Source: Flemingiibacterium sp045644145
Lineage (GTDB): Bacteria; Bacillota; Clostridia; Oscillospirales; CAG-272
Direction of reading: 5' to 3'
DNA: 64,000 nt
Assembly (NCBI GenBank): GCA_045644145.1
Contig: JAZRGK010000005.1
Location: forward strand, 1 to 64,000
Shown: positions 8,130 through 17,869 of the stretch, piece by piece
Layout: every line of letters begins with the position of its first letter
How positions within the stretch are numbered: position 1 is the first letter of the stretch
Notes under the pieces: generated by a model
What the model was told of the DNA's origin: nothing
Databases searched by the model: none
Seen by the model: only the letters and a program-made list of their open reading frames with translations
Position numbers and translations under genes: made by a program

Positions 8130-9325
8130 TCAACTACCTCTCCGAATGTGTCCGGATGATTCGGGTCAAACTGTTCGTTTGCCCACATCATCGTTACAAG
8201 GTTTTCTGTTTCACTTAAATTTATTATATTGTGGGTATAGCCCGGCAGCATATGTACCGCTTCAATACGATCACCGGATACTTCAAAATTCAGCACCTCG
8301 TCACTGCCGATTTTTCTCTGTTGAATAAGTCCGTGACCGCTTACTACAATGAAAAATTCCCATTTGGTATGATGCCAATGCTGTCCCTTTGTAATGCCCG
8401 GATTTGATATATTGATACTGAACTGGCCGCATTTTTCGGTCTTTAAAAGCTCGGTGAACGAGCCGCGAGCATCGACGTTCATCTTAAGAGGAAACGCCAC
8501 CTTCTCTTTGGGAAGATATGAAAGATATGTACTGTAAAGCTTCTTCGAAAAGGAATTATTTGCTATTTCCGGCATCAAAAGAGTGCTTGTCTGCGACTTA
8601 AAGCTGTCGAGGAGATCAACAATCTCACCAAGTGTTACTTTGTGGGTAATCGGCGCGGCGCAATATTTGCCGTCATCAGTGAGAACAGTATTGATACCGT
8701 CAAATGTACAGCGGTGCTCCCTACCTTCAAGTGCATCCAGCATTTCGGTTACAAGATCGTCAATATACAACAGCTCAAGTTGTACATTTCTGTCGCTCAC
8801 CGTAATAGGCAGGTCGTTTGCGATATTGTTGCAGAAGGTCGCAACTGCCGAATTATAATTCGGTCTACACCATTTGCCAAAGAGATTTGGGAATCGGTAA
8901 ACGAGGACTTTTGCGCCGGTTTCTTTTCCGTAACCAAAGAAAAGATCCTCACCTGCCTTTTTGCTTCTGCCGTAGTCGCTGTCATAGCGGCCGATGAGAG
9001 TTGCCTGAATGGAGCTTGAAAGCAGCACGGGGCAGGTATTGTTATGTTTTTTCAGTGTGTCAAGCAAGTTGGAGGCGAATCCGAAATTGCCTTGCATGAA
9101 TTCTTCGGGATTCTGCGGACGGTTGACACCTGCGAGATTGAAGACAAAATCCGCCTTTTTGCAGGCTGTATCAAGAAGCTCGGTGGGGGAGTCGATATCG
9201 TAGAGGTACAACTCGTCCACCGCAATTTCCGGATGAGTTCTGTCTTTTCCGTCGCGGATGTTTTGCAGTGCCGCAGTTAGGTTTTTGCCGACAAATCCTG
9301 CAGCACCGGTTATAAGTATGTTCAT
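8126..9325 (-). CDS. capF: Bifunctional CapF: NAD-dependent reductase plus cupin epimerase
   Basis: A 399-residue two-domain enzyme of UDP-L-FucNAc synthesis. The N-terminal extended SDR domain has TGAAGFVGKNL (6-16) and Y-x3-K in DYGRSKKAGE. The C-terminal cupin (about 285-395) has the metal-binding run GQHWHHTKWEFF. In S. aureus CapF the cupin performs the C3 epimerisation and the SDR domain the NADPH reduction at C4. The same order and length are seen here, which separates it from ordinary dehydratases. It overlaps capE by four bases (ATGA) and capG by four, so the three are translated together. Confidence 0.92.
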   Translation of the reverse strand: MNILITGAAGFVGKNLTAALQNIRDGKDRTHPEIAVDELYLYDIDSPTELLDTACKKADFVFNLAGVNRPQNPEEFMQGNFGFASNLLDTLKKHNNTCPVLLSSSIQATLIGRYDSDYGRSKKAGEDLFFGYGKETGAKVLVYRFPNLFGKWCRPNYNSAVATFCNNIANDLPITVSDRNVQLELLYIDDLVTEMLDALEGREHRCTFDGINTVLTDDGKYCAAPITHKVTLGEIVDLLDSFKSQTSTLLMPEIANNSFSKKLYSTYLSYLPKEKVAFPLKMNVDARGSFTELLKTEKCGQFSINISNPGITKGQHWHHTKWEFFIVVSGHGLIQQRKIGSDEVLNFEVSGDRIEAVHMLPGYTHNIINLSETENLVTMMWANEQFDPNHPDTFGEVVE

Positions 9326-10365
9326 AGTTTTACACCCTTGGAAAGCTCCTCTTGGATATATGCAAGAGAGGATATCTTTGCCTTGGTCTGTTCAATTGTC
9401 AAAAGCTCGGTGTTATTGGAATTAAACTCGGTCAACTTATTTCGCTCCGTGTCACCTTGGTTAAAATACTTATCATAGTTAAGACCACGTTTGTCGCAAG
9501 GAACTCGGTAGAAGTTACCCATGTCAATAGCATGGGCACATTCTTCGTTGGTGAGAAGGGTTTCGTACATCTTCTCACCGTGACGGATACCTATAACTTT
9601 TATCTTTTCCTTGTCACCGCCAAACAGCTCACATACGGCTTCTGCTTGTGTTTGAATGGTACAAGCAGGTGCTTTCTGAACAAGAATATCGCCGGGTTCA
9701 CCGTGCTCAAACGCAAAGAGAACAAGGTCAACCGCTTCGTCAAGCGACATGATAAAACGTGTCATTGTAGGTTCGGTGAGAGTAATTGGATTGCCGTTTC
9801 TGATTTGATCAATCCAAAGCGGAATGACAGAACCACGGGAACACATAACATTACCATAACGGGTACAACAGATTTTGGTAGTGTTTGTTGTGCGAGCTTT
9901 TGCGACAATTACCTTTTCCATCATCGCCTTGGAAGTTCCCATTGCATTCACGGGATAAGCCGCCTTGTCGGTAGAAAGGCAAACAACGTTTTTTACGCCT
10001 GCTTCAATGGCGGCCACCAGAACATTTTCCGTACCAAGTACGTTTGTCTTAACCGCTTCAATAGGGAAAAACTCACATGATGGAACCTGTTTGAGTGCTG
10101 CCGCATGGAATATATAGTCAACACCATGCATGGCGTTTTTGACCGATGCAAGATCGCGAACATCACCTATGTAGAAGCTGATCTTGTCTGCCACTTCGGG
10201 CATTTTGACCTGGAACTCGTGGCGCATATCATCCTGCTTCTTCTCGTCACGGGAGAAGATGCGGATTTCGCCAATATCGGTAGTGAGGAAGCGGTTAAGT
10301 ACGGCGTTGCCGAAAGAACCGGTGCCGCCGGTTATTAATAGTGTTTTGTTTGTGAAGAGTGACAT
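9322..10365 (-). CDS. capE: UDP-GlcNAc 4,6-dehydratase (5-epimerising), CapE/WbjB-like
   Basis: A 347-residue soluble polysaccharide-biosynthesis SDR (PF02719). It starts UDP-L-FucNAc formation by converting UDP-GlcNAc into a 6-deoxy-4-keto intermediate with inversion at C5. The NAD(P) loop TGGTGSFGNAV lies at 12-22. The catalytic region is NAMGTSKAMMEK, with Met in place of the usual Tyr of Y-x3-K. That replacement is typical of the inverting CapE/FlaA1/PseB group. Together with capF and capG it forms the complete three-step set. The intergenic gap to the upstream flippase gene is only four bases. Confidence 0.92.
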   Translation of the reverse strand: MSLFTNKTLLITGGTGSFGNAVLNRFLTTDIGEIRIFSRDEKKQDDMRHEFQVKMPEVADKISFYIGDVRDLASVKNAMHGVDYIFHAAALKQVPSCEFFPIEAVKTNVLGTENVLVAAIEAGVKNVVCLSTDKAAYPVNAMGTSKAMMEKVIVAKARTTNTTKICCTRYGNVMCSRGSVIPLWIDQIRNGNPITLTEPTMTRFIMSLDEAVDLVLFAFEHGEPGDILVQKAPACTIQTQAEAVCELFGGDKEKIKVIGIRHGEKMYETLLTNEECAHAIDMGNFYRVPCDKRGLNYDKYFNQGDTERNKLTEFNSNNTELLTIEQTKAKISSLAYIQEELSKGVKL

Positions 10366-10369
10366 GTTG

Positions 10370-11677
10370 TTACTCCTTTCTTATACTGTTAAACATAAAA
10401 ATTACGTTTTTGGGATTCAACGCTTTAATTTGCAAAATCCCATTTCTACGTGTTGGTTTATAAATCAAAACAAACACATAATTGATAGAAAATTGTGTTA
10501 TCAACGAGGCAATCGCCGCTCCACATGCTCCACAAACAGGAATTAAAATATAATTTAATCCAACATTCAACAGAGCTCCGATAGAATTAATAACAAATAA
10601 ATGTTTCTGCTTATTTTCTGCTAAAATCCAAATATCTCTTGCACCTCCGAGATAAGAAAACGTACAATACCATACAAGTATTTGCAGAACAGTAATTGAA
10701 GCAGAATAACTTGTTCCATATAAAATGTTTATTATAAATTGCGCTAAAACAGTAAATGCAACTGATTGCGCTAACGAAGTATATGTAACAATGGAATATA
10801 GCGATACAACAGCCTGCTCGTATCGACTTTCGTTTTCTGTTTTGTATCCAAATATCACTGGTCTAGCAGAATCAATAATCGCCGAAAACACAAACCCGGT
10901 CATACCAGCACAAGTAACGGCCGCTGCATAATATCCAGTTTCTGCGTCATCTATCATCATTTTCAGCATGATTTTATCTGTTTGCGCAAATATGGTAATC
11001 ATCATGTTCGACACGATATAATATCGACTTTTCGCAAATAATCTCCTGGCTGTTTTCATCGAAAAATAAAATTTTTTACCGCCAAGCCGCGTGTAAATTA
11101 TAAACAAACCAAATGCAATCAGCATATAGTCAAGCGCATTGGATACAGCAAACCAATATATATTCTTTTGTGTGATCAACAGATAAATTTTATACGACGA
11201 TAGTACGAGATAAGCAATTAAATTAACAACAGATGAATATTTGGATAATAATTTTGCTTGGAACCAATAAATTATTATCTCAAAACTTTGAAACATAAGC
11301 AAAATGCTATATAACGCACATACGATGACCGTCTCTGTTTCTCCTCGATTAGCCAATGAAACAAATCCTATCACGCCTCCAATGCATACCAGTGAAGAAA
11401 TAAAAGACAGAGTAATCGCTGTTCCAAGTATTTCTCCTTCTTTTTCAGGATTGGTCACTAATTCCTGAACCAAAATACATGTAAGACCAAGATACATAAT
11501 TGGTGATACAAATGTCACAACGGAGGATGCATAATTAATCAGTCCAAAATTTGACGGGCCCAAAAATCTTGCGGTCATCATGGATATCACAATACCAAGC
11601 AATGCTTTTATAATTTGTATTCCAATAATCCAAGAAGCGTTTCTTATTATTTTATTATTAATCATTTTATTTAACAC
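10370..11677 (-). CDS. Wzx-type polysaccharide flippase
   Basis: A 435-residue polytopic membrane protein of the oligosaccharide flippase/MOP superfamily. It moves lipid-linked repeat units to the outer face for Wzy polymerisation. The start KIIRNASWIIGIQIIKALLG and the following GPSNFGLINYASSV are the usual first two helices. About twelve to fourteen hydrophobic segments are visible. GTG at 11677 or ATG at 11665 could start it; neither has a strong ribosome site. The gene is AT-rich compared with capE. It sits four bases upstream of capE in the same transcription unit. Confidence 0.85.
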   Translation of the reverse strand: MLNKMINNKIIRNASWIIGIQIIKALLGIVISMMTARFLGPSNFGLINYASSVVTFVSPIMYLGLTCILVQELVTNPEKEGEILGTAITLSFISSLVCIGGVIGFVSLANRGETETVIVCALYSILLMFQSFEIIIYWFQAKLLSKYSSVVNLIAYLVLSSYKIYLLITQKNIYWFAVSNALDYMLIAFGLFIIYTRLGGKKFYFSMKTARRLFAKSRYYIVSNMMITIFAQTDKIMLKMMIDDAETGYYAAAVTCAGMTGFVFSAIIDSARPVIFGYKTENESRYEQAVVSLYSIVTYTSLAQSVAFTVLAQFIINILYGTSYSASITVLQILVWYCTFSYLGGARDIWILAENKQKHLFVINSIGALLNVGLNYILIPVCGACGAAIASLITQFSINYVFVLIYKPTRRNGILQIKALNPKNVIFMFNSIRKE

Positions 11678-11982
11678 AACTTAATTTATTAGTTAAATCT
11701 CTCTTTCATATTAAATTCTCACTATTTTATTAGCCATAGTTCGATTCTATCCGGCTTGATTCCCAAATATGCCCCCGCATCAGTACATCCACATCGCAAC
11801 AAAACAATTCGTCTTTCTGATCATTTTTACATAAACACAGGCTCAGAGCATTTAGATTCTACCCGCAATCTATATAGTTATATTTTTCATCATTTAGGAA
11901 CTTTTTAATTTACCGCCCGGTTATGAAACAGTTCAAATATAGAACAAATAAATACGACATATGTATTTGCAGAAGTAAATCT
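11678..11982 (-). other. Noncoding gap between wzy and wzx
   Basis: About 305 bases without a supported gene, the only sizeable gap inside the polysaccharide operon. On the minus strand one short frame reads KNDQKDELFCCDVDVLMRGH and ends soon after. It may be a relic of a lost cargo gene, but I do not recognise it. No terminator or promoter is clear. Confidence 0.4.
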
Positions 11983-13146
11983 TCATACCGCTGCTTCCTT
12001 CTGTTCCACATATAACATCAGCGGCGTCACAAAAAATACAACAACCGGAATTTGCATAACGCTACAGGTATCTATACATGAAAATATCATAAAAGCGATA
12101 AACACTATATTTAAATCAGATTTTCCGAGAACTTTGCTGCAGAACGATTTGCAGTATCCGAGAAATATCGGTAAAAACATTCCTAACATGCCATATCGTG
12201 CGAGTGTGTCCAATATTTGTGAGTGGGCACCATAATCTGTTCCACCCAAAATTGGGTTTTGGAGAAATGTATTCCATGAAATTATATATAGCGCATATCT
12301 TTTCAATACAGACATATCACCCGTATCCTGAACGCTAAGAATTTGTTCAAATCTTCTGGCAACCCACTCCAACTCGAGCTCGTTAGCAATATCATAACAC
12401 AACTCCAGCATCGGATTTATAAAAGCCACAAACGCCAGTATAGTAATAATTATTATGGCGGTTTTATATCCTTTTTGAATATTAGATGCTGACGCCATGG
12501 CAATTAAAACAATCGATATTACAATAGCGGTTGTATACGAAGCATAAATTATGAACAACAGGTTTACAATCACAAAAATCGTTAAATATATTTTTTCTAT
12601 ACGACTCTTTGAATTTTTCAGCCACCGAATGACGCCATACATAATAAATGACATGGCAAAAACATATCCATAGCCGCCTACACCCAATTTATAATATTGT
12701 ATTTTTTCATCTCGCAATTGACCACCGGATAACAACCTTGAAATATCAGGATTAATATTAAGTTGTATCAATGATAATATATCACCTATGATACATATCA
12801 CTATTATAAAGAGTAATAAATGTTTTATCTCCTTTACATTATATCTACTTGTTACACACACAAACAAAAGTGGCCATGTAATATAATGTAAATAGAATCC
12901 AATGTGCTCCATAACAGCACCATCGTTTTTAAAAAATGCCATTGCGACAAACAATAAACATATCATTGCGCCTTTGGCAAAAAAACCCAATATCACATGT
13001 TGTTCTTTCCGACACAATAAAAAGCATAAAATAAGCAACGCCATATGTGCATAAGCACTATAATATGCTTGTGCAAGTGTAAATAAGCAGAAGATCAACA
13101 ATAATGCTGTAAAAAATTTTAATACGCTCTTTTCGGTTAATATCAT
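11983..13146 (-). CDS. Wzy-type O-antigen/capsule polymerase
   Basis: A 387-residue membrane protein with about ten hydrophobic segments and a large loop between about residues 250 and 320. The loop contains NTFLQNPILGGTDYGAHSQI, which fits the conserved H-containing outer loop of the O-antigen ligase/polymerase family (PF04932). Its job would be to join flipped repeat units outside the membrane. Sequence conservation in Wzy is always low, so the call rests on topology, this loop and the neighbouring wzx. It overlaps the upstream glycosyltransferase by four bases. Confidence 0.8.
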   Translation of the reverse strand: MILTEKSVLKFFTALLLIFCLFTLAQAYYSAYAHMALLILCFLLCRKEQHVILGFFAKGAMICLLFVAMAFFKNDGAVMEHIGFYLHYITWPLLFVCVTSRYNVKEIKHLLLFIIVICIIGDILSLIQLNINPDISRLLSGGQLRDEKIQYYKLGVGGYGYVFAMSFIMYGVIRWLKNSKSRIEKIYLTIFVIVNLLFIIYASYTTAIVISIVLIAMASASNIQKGYKTAIIIITILAFVAFINPMLELCYDIANELELEWVARRFEQILSVQDTGDMSVLKRYALYIISWNTFLQNPILGGTDYGAHSQILDTLARYGMLGMFLPIFLGYCKSFCSKVLGKSDLNIVFIAFMIFSCIDTCSVMQIPVVVFFVTPLMLYVEQKEAAV

Positions 13147-14342
13147 TCTATAATCCCTCTATAAAAAGCTAAATACTCATCCACCATGCGCTTTGTAGAA
13201 CACTGTCTTTTTGTGTTTTCCGATATCATATCTCGATCGTGCAAGGAATTTCTCTTGACTTGTTGAATGTATTCATATACCTGCTGAATATTATGAGGCT
13301 GAGCTATATAGCCGTTTTCTCCCTCTGAAATCATTTCCGGACAAGCTGTTGCATGATACACAATTGAAGGTGTACCGCAGCATAGTGCCTCGGCGATGGT
13401 CGAGCAAAGAGTTTCTTCTGTGGAAAGGCTTACATAAACAGATGCCGCATTATAAATATATGCAAGTTCCTCTCTATTTTCCGTGTGATCAATCGTGAAT
13501 ACGTTATCAGGAAGAAGTGTACCGTTTTTTATATTGCCCACCAAAACAATGATTTCATCGTCCGACAGCATTTCAGCCAGTTTTATAAAATCCGCTATTC
13601 CTTTGTGTACATTCCAGGAAGATGCAACACCCAAAATAACAAACTTATCAGCAAATTGTTCGGCAAATCGGGAGATACCCACGTCACTATAACGGCGAAA
13701 TATATCATTCATACCGTTACGAATAATTGTTATAGGGCGTGTGCCCAAAAAGGTGTTCTTTATTTGATCGCTAATCCAATTCGAAATGGCAATAATACGC
13801 AGATCTTGGATGGTCCCCAGCAACTTCTGCTTATCCTTCAGCATTTTCGGGGTGAAATCAAACCAAAAACTTTTAGGATACATGGATAGTTGAGGACAAT
13901 TGCCGCATTTATGCAGAAACCGATCACATTTGGCCTCGTAATAGTGATAACATTTGCCTGTATACAACCAACAATCGTGCATAGTCATAACTGTTCGCAC
14001 TTTATGCCTACTTAAATATTTCAATAACATCGGCACATTAAGGTAACTGCCATGCAGATTATGCAAATGTACAATGTCCGTATTGAATTTCTTGATTTTT
14101 TTAATTAATCGGTAAGTAGAAATAACAGATGAATAGCCATGTAAACCGGTAAACAGGGTGACCAAAGTGTGAAACTTAAAATCCACTTTATTTCCGATCC
14201 GATATCCTCCCTCTGGAAGATCCGGACCATTACCATATGCAAATAAACTCTCGTCGCCATTTTTGAGCAGAGCCTGGTGCACAGCGTTTGCAATATTGCC
14301 AGTACTACCGTTTGAATAGCTATTTATATGAACAATTCGCAT
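13143..14342 (-). CDS. Glycosyltransferase family 4
   Basis: A 399-residue GT-B glycosyltransferase. The N-terminal half has VHLHNLHGSYLNVPML and MTMHDCWLYTGKCYHY, as in WcaC/WcaL-like capsule enzymes. A Cys cluster, KCDRFLHKCGNCPQL, follows at about 140. The C-terminal nucleotide-sugar domain has VSLSTEETLCSTIAEALCCG, the E-x7-E region of GT4 retaining enzymes. It would add one sugar to the lipid-linked repeat unit at the cytoplasmic membrane face. Donor and linkage cannot be read from sequence. It is coupled to wzy by a 4-base overlap. Confidence 0.85.
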   Translation of the reverse strand: MRIVHINSYSNGSTGNIANAVHQALLKNGDESLFAYGNGPDLPEGGYRIGNKVDFKFHTLVTLFTGLHGYSSVISTYRLIKKIKKFNTDIVHLHNLHGSYLNVPMLLKYLSRHKVRTVMTMHDCWLYTGKCYHYYEAKCDRFLHKCGNCPQLSMYPKSFWFDFTPKMLKDKQKLLGTIQDLRIIAISNWISDQIKNTFLGTRPITIIRNGMNDIFRRYSDVGISRFAEQFADKFVILGVASSWNVHKGIADFIKLAEMLSDDEIIVLVGNIKNGTLLPDNVFTIDHTENREELAYIYNAASVYVSLSTEETLCSTIAEALCCGTPSIVYHATACPEMISEGENGYIAQPHNIQQVYEYIQQVKRNSLHDRDMISENTKRQCSTKRMVDEYLAFYRGIIE

Positions 14343-14364
14343 AACATACCTACTTTCTGTGTAC

Positions 14365-15627
14365 CTATTTTGCCGCGTTTATAATAATTACTTTTATCCG
14401 TTCACAATTGGCCGCAACTGCGCAACTGTGAAGGAATTGGGAAGCTTTACTTGCGTAGTCACCGCACCATGAATTATTCAGCAATGCTTTAGATATGTAT
14501 TTGGTTGAAGGACTATTTATACACACTCCAAGACCGTTGAGCGCTAAACAACGCATACTTGCAACATCTGATGGACCAATAGCCAAAACCTTTGCCCCAC
14601 TAGCTACATATTCAGAAATCTTTGTTGACATGGAAAGCCTTGTAATTATTCGATTTTTTTTATCAAACGCTTCTACATGAACAACATATTCGCATCTTTT
14701 CAAACGAGATTCTAACTCTTCCTTTGTAAGCCGCCCACCGTAGTGTATTGAGCTAACCTTAGATAGAGATTTTAATATGTGCTTTGGCGGCACATCCGGG
14801 GTATATATATTCAGCTTTGCTTGTGGATTAACATGCAGGAGTGCCTTTCCAAGATTTCTGAGAACTTTCCAGCGATTTAAAAGTAAATTGCCCGCATATA
14901 CATAATCGTTAGGTGTTCTTTCGCAATCAAATATAGGATTAGCCGCATTGACGGTGTTCATCATTACATCCATATCGCCGCCAAACCGGGACTCATATTC
15001 CTCCTTCATCAGTTCACTGATAACAATGGTTTTTGACGCAACGCGTATAGCTTCGGTAAATACTTTCATATATCTCTTCTGATTAATTTTTTCAACAAAT
15101 GATAGTGGGTATAACCTATGCGTGTAGTCATCTGTAAGCTCAAGAATGAGAGGAATATTTTTTCTTTTACAAACACTTAAAGCAAAATCATAGCCATATG
15201 CCATACTGAATCCTTGAAAAAATACTACATCCGGGTCGAATTGATCTATCCAAGCAAATGCACCTGCATAATTGGCTTTTTTCCACATTTTATCTTTAAT
15301 CCATATTGCTATCGGATTCCTTGCTTGGGAAAAGCAATGAAAAAAACGTCTAATAAAACTTGCTTTTGAAACGTATTTTCTATAATCATTTTTTGCAATT
15401 TGATCTGATTTATATGCTGAACCCTTGCTGCCGCTAAGCAGATCATTCTTAGTTAAAAAATAGTAATTATCGCAAACATCACTGTTACAATCTCCGCTTG
15501 AATAGGAGAATTGAGCAATCGAAGTTTTATCGTATGTTTCAAAAAAAGAGGATAAGGTCTTTCCATTATTTTTAGTTTTGCTAAATGGTGTTGATGCGAT
15601 CACCAATACCTTCGGTAAATTCCTCAT
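14365..15627 (-). CDS. Glycosyltransferase, GT-B fold (family 4-like)
   Basis: A 420-residue protein that opens with KVLVIASTPFSKTKNNGKTL, a Rossmann strand and substrate loop common in GT-B enzymes. The middle has DPDVVFFQGFS and LELTDDYTHRLYPL. The C-terminal half carries YAGNLLLNRWKVLRNLGKAL and STKISEYVASGAKVLAIGP, which match the donor-binding domain. The E-x7-E motif is partly degenerate. It probably adds a sugar to the repeat unit. The start codon overlaps the upstream GT2 gene by four bases. Similar proteins in capsule loci are often annotated only as hypothetical. Confidence 0.72.
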   Translation of the reverse strand: MRNLPKVLVIASTPFSKTKNNGKTLSSFFETYDKTSIAQFSYSSGDCNSDVCDNYYFLTKNDLLSGSKGSAYKSDQIAKNDYRKYVSKASFIRRFFHCFSQARNPIAIWIKDKMWKKANYAGAFAWIDQFDPDVVFFQGFSMAYGYDFALSVCKRKNIPLILELTDDYTHRLYPLSFVEKINQKRYMKVFTEAIRVASKTIVISELMKEEYESRFGGDMDVMMNTVNAANPIFDCERTPNDYVYAGNLLLNRWKVLRNLGKALLHVNPQAKLNIYTPDVPPKHILKSLSKVSSIHYGGRLTKEELESRLKRCEYVVHVEAFDKKNRIITRLSMSTKISEYVASGAKVLAIGPSDVASMRCLALNGLGVCINSPSTKYISKALLNNSWCGDYASKASQFLHSCAVAANCERIKVIIINAAK

Positions 15628-16598
15628 TTTACAAAAATCCTTCTAAAAATATATCTTGCGGCGTTTCTCAAGTTGCCAGCAACGGCATAAGGAACAGAAA
15701 AAACGGGATATTTGATGTGATATGTTACCTTGCTCACTTGATTTTTTAGATAGGTGATCTTTACATAATTAGCCGCTTGGGGACACTTCCTCTTGGTCAA
15801 GGCAAAATACAGCCTTTCGTTATTATGAACCGTGCTCATACCCGGGTTTTGATTCATTGTATCAGCAATCCATATAAACAAATCCGTAAGTTCTTTGTTG
15901 AACAGTTCGACTTTTGTTTTACCAACTTGCTTTCCGTGGGATCGGTTTTGAACCAGAATATCTGAAGATAAACAATAAAATTCATAGCCGGCAAATAAAA
16001 GCCGATACCAATACTCGACATCTGATACCGTTCTTATGCTTTCGGTAAAACCGCCAATGTCTGCTATACAAGTAGCCGGAAGAAGAAAGGAACACCCCGA
16101 CAAACGATAGTTCAATACATTATTGAGAATTGTATCAATTGGACGCTCGTACTTGGGAACGTCTCTGAAACTTGGGGTTTTTATAACATTTCTTTCTTTA
16201 TCAATAGATTCTGTGGCGCATCTTACAGTAATCTTATGTAAGTTGATATCTGGATTTTCCTCTAGGAGTTGGTTAATAAACGCAACTTGCTTTTCAATTT
16301 TTTCAGGGTAATACAAATCGTCGTGAGAAAGCCAGGAAAACCATTCGCCGTTCATTTTGGTAAAAGCATAGTTCAGCACCGAGGATACGCCTCCGTTTTC
16401 TTTGGCGTAGTATCTGATTTTATCGCCGTAAGAAAGAGCAATTTCCTCGCTCATCCCACCATCTGTTGAGCCGTCATTTATAACAAGGACTTCGCAATTT
16501 GGATATGTTTGAGCTAATGCGGCATCAATCGCCTCTGACAAAAAATTGCTTCCGTTATAAACAGGAATGATAATTGTAACCTTAGGTTGATAGCGCAT
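15624..16598 (-). CDS. Glycosyltransferase family 2
   Basis: A 324-residue inverting GT-A glycosyltransferase (PF00535). The N-terminus VTIIIPVYNGSNFLSEAIDA and EVLVINDGSTDGG form the nucleotide-binding part. WFSWLSHDDLYYPEKI holds the metal-binding DD pair at about 93-94. The C-terminus is basic and weakly hydrophobic, suggesting membrane attachment. It would extend the polysaccharide repeat unit. It is almost contiguous with the cytidylyltransferase gene upstream and overlaps the next glycosyltransferase. Confidence 0.9.
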   Translation of the reverse strand: MRYQPKVTIIIPVYNGSNFLSEAIDAALAQTYPNCEVLVINDGSTDGGMSEEIALSYGDKIRYYAKENGGVSSVLNYAFTKMNGEWFSWLSHDDLYYPEKIEKQVAFINQLLEENPDINLHKITVRCATESIDKERNVIKTPSFRDVPKYERPIDTILNNVLNYRLSGCSFLLPATCIADIGGFTESIRTVSDVEYWYRLLFAGYEFYCLSSDILVQNRSHGKQVGKTKVELFNKELTDLFIWIADTMNQNPGMSTVHNNERLYFALTKRKCPQAANYVKITYLKNQVSKVTYHIKYPVFSVPYAVAGNLRNAARYIFRRIFVK

Positions 16599-16599
16599 T

Positions 16600-17028
16600 T
16601 TACTTCTCCTCGTTTAATCTGTCTCTGAGAATTGTAGAGGATATTCCGTCCGTGTGGGGCAAGAATACCACATCAACACCAATTGCCTCAAATTCTTGAG
16701 TGATTTTCGCATACATGTCGCTGGTTTGCCAATCATTACCATGAAATAACGCATTAAACTTTAATTCTTGCCAAGCGCTCAGCTTATTCATTGTATGTTG
16801 AGGGACTACTTTATCTACATACTTGATGGATTCAACAATTTCAAATCTGTGAGAAAATGGAATTATTGGGGATTTATTTTTATATCCTCTCACACATTCA
16901 TCTGTGCTGACACCGACAATTAAGAAGTCGCACTGCTCTTTCGCACGCTTTAATATATTCAAGTGTCCGATATGAAACATATCAAATACACCCGTTGTAT
17001 ATCCAATTTTATATTTTTTGTTTTCCAT
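16600..17028 (-). CDS. Cytidylyltransferase, TagD-like
   Basis: A 142-residue nucleotidyltransferase of the cytidylyltransferase-like family (PF01467). It has the G-x-FD-x-x-H-x-GH signature at 13-22 (HIGH motif, His19 and His22) and a C-terminal GISSTILRDRL that matches the TagD-type GISTT substrate motif. TagD makes CDP-glycerol from CTP and glycerol 3-phosphate. With the CDP-alcohol phosphotransferase gene next door, this one probably activates glycerol phosphate or a related polyol or amino-alcohol phosphate for decoration of the polysaccharide. Confidence 0.85.
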   Translation of the reverse strand: MENKKYKIGYTTGVFDMFHIGHLNILKRAKEQCDFLIVGVSTDECVRGYKNKSPIIPFSHRFEIVESIKYVDKVVPQHTMNKLSAWQELKFNALFHGNDWQTSDMYAKITQEFEAIGVDVVFLPHTDGISSTILRDRLNEEK

Positions 17029-17074
17029 ATCTACCCTCCGTCACTTTTAGTAGCAATGTGCGATCTACGATGTA

Positions 17075-17869
17075 TTATTCTTTTTCTATCTTTTCTTTCA
17101 TTTTGCGCTGCGCCTCTTTTTCAAAAGATGTAGCCTTTTTGCAATATAAAGCGGCTATCGCCAAGAAAGAAAGGAAATAGTACGCCGCATAGAAAACAAC
17201 CATAATATCAAATGTGTTTGTAAACAGTGCAACAAATAACCACGGCATAAACACACCTGCTACACCTAAATTTTTATCAATCATTTCCCGTATATAGGCG
17301 AAACTTCTTTTGTCCTCTGTGTCTTTCAGAGTAATTTCATCCAATTCATTCAGTATTTTTTTGCCTGCAAAGAAGCAATTAAGATACTTCTGATGGATCA
17401 GACGTGAATAAATTCCAGAAACCGCACCAACTGCACCAATAACCAATAGCCATACTTTATAATTTGAATTAATCACAAAAGTGGTATGATAAGCGGCAAC
17501 GCCAAGTGCAATAGTCGTAAAGGAGAAAGGGGAGTATCCGGCTATCGCATCATAAAAATCCCCCATGAAAGTCTTCGCTTTTTTTACCCGGGCAATATTG
17601 CCGTCCACACAATCCAGCACCAACCAAAAGTTCGTCAAAACAACACCGGCTAACATACACCAAAAATTGTTGATACACAGTAGTGCTGCTGCCACAAATG
17701 CAATAAACCAAGACAGCACGGAGACCATATTCGCTGTCCAGCCTGTATTAATAAAAAGGTAAGTAACCGGGAAGGAAAACTTTCGCACCCAGAGTTGAAT
17801 CCACAAAGGACTGCGGCTGTTTTTCTTTTTTGTTAAAGACGCCTTGATTTCTTTATATGTATATCTCAT
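17075..17869 (-). CDS. CDP-alcohol phosphotransferase family membrane protein
   Basis: A 264-residue protein of the CDP-alcohol phosphatidyltransferase superfamily (PF01066) with about six membrane helices. The motif D86-x2-D89-G90-x2-A93-R94-x8-G103-x3-D107 is clear. The fourth acidic residue, expected at 111 and usually regarded as the catalytic base, is Gly. The family transfers a phospho-alcohol from a CDP-linked donor. With the TagD-like neighbour it probably places a polyol-phosphate on the polysaccharide repeat or its lipid carrier. It overlaps the FrhB-like gene upstream by four bases. A phospholipid role is less likely given the locus. Confidence 0.83.
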   Translation of the reverse strand: MRYTYKEIKASLTKKKNSRSPLWIQLWVRKFSFPVTYLFINTGWTANMVSVLSWFIAFVAAALLCINNFWCMLAGVVLTNFWLVLDCVDGNIARVKKAKTFMGDFYDAIAGYSPFSFTTIALGVAAYHTTFVINSNYKVWLLVIGAVGAVSGIYSRLIHQKYLNCFFAGKKILNELDEITLKDTEDKRSFAYIREMIDKNLGVAGVFMPWLFVALFTNTFDIMVVFYAAYYFLSFLAIAALYCKKATSFEKEAQRKMKEKIEKE

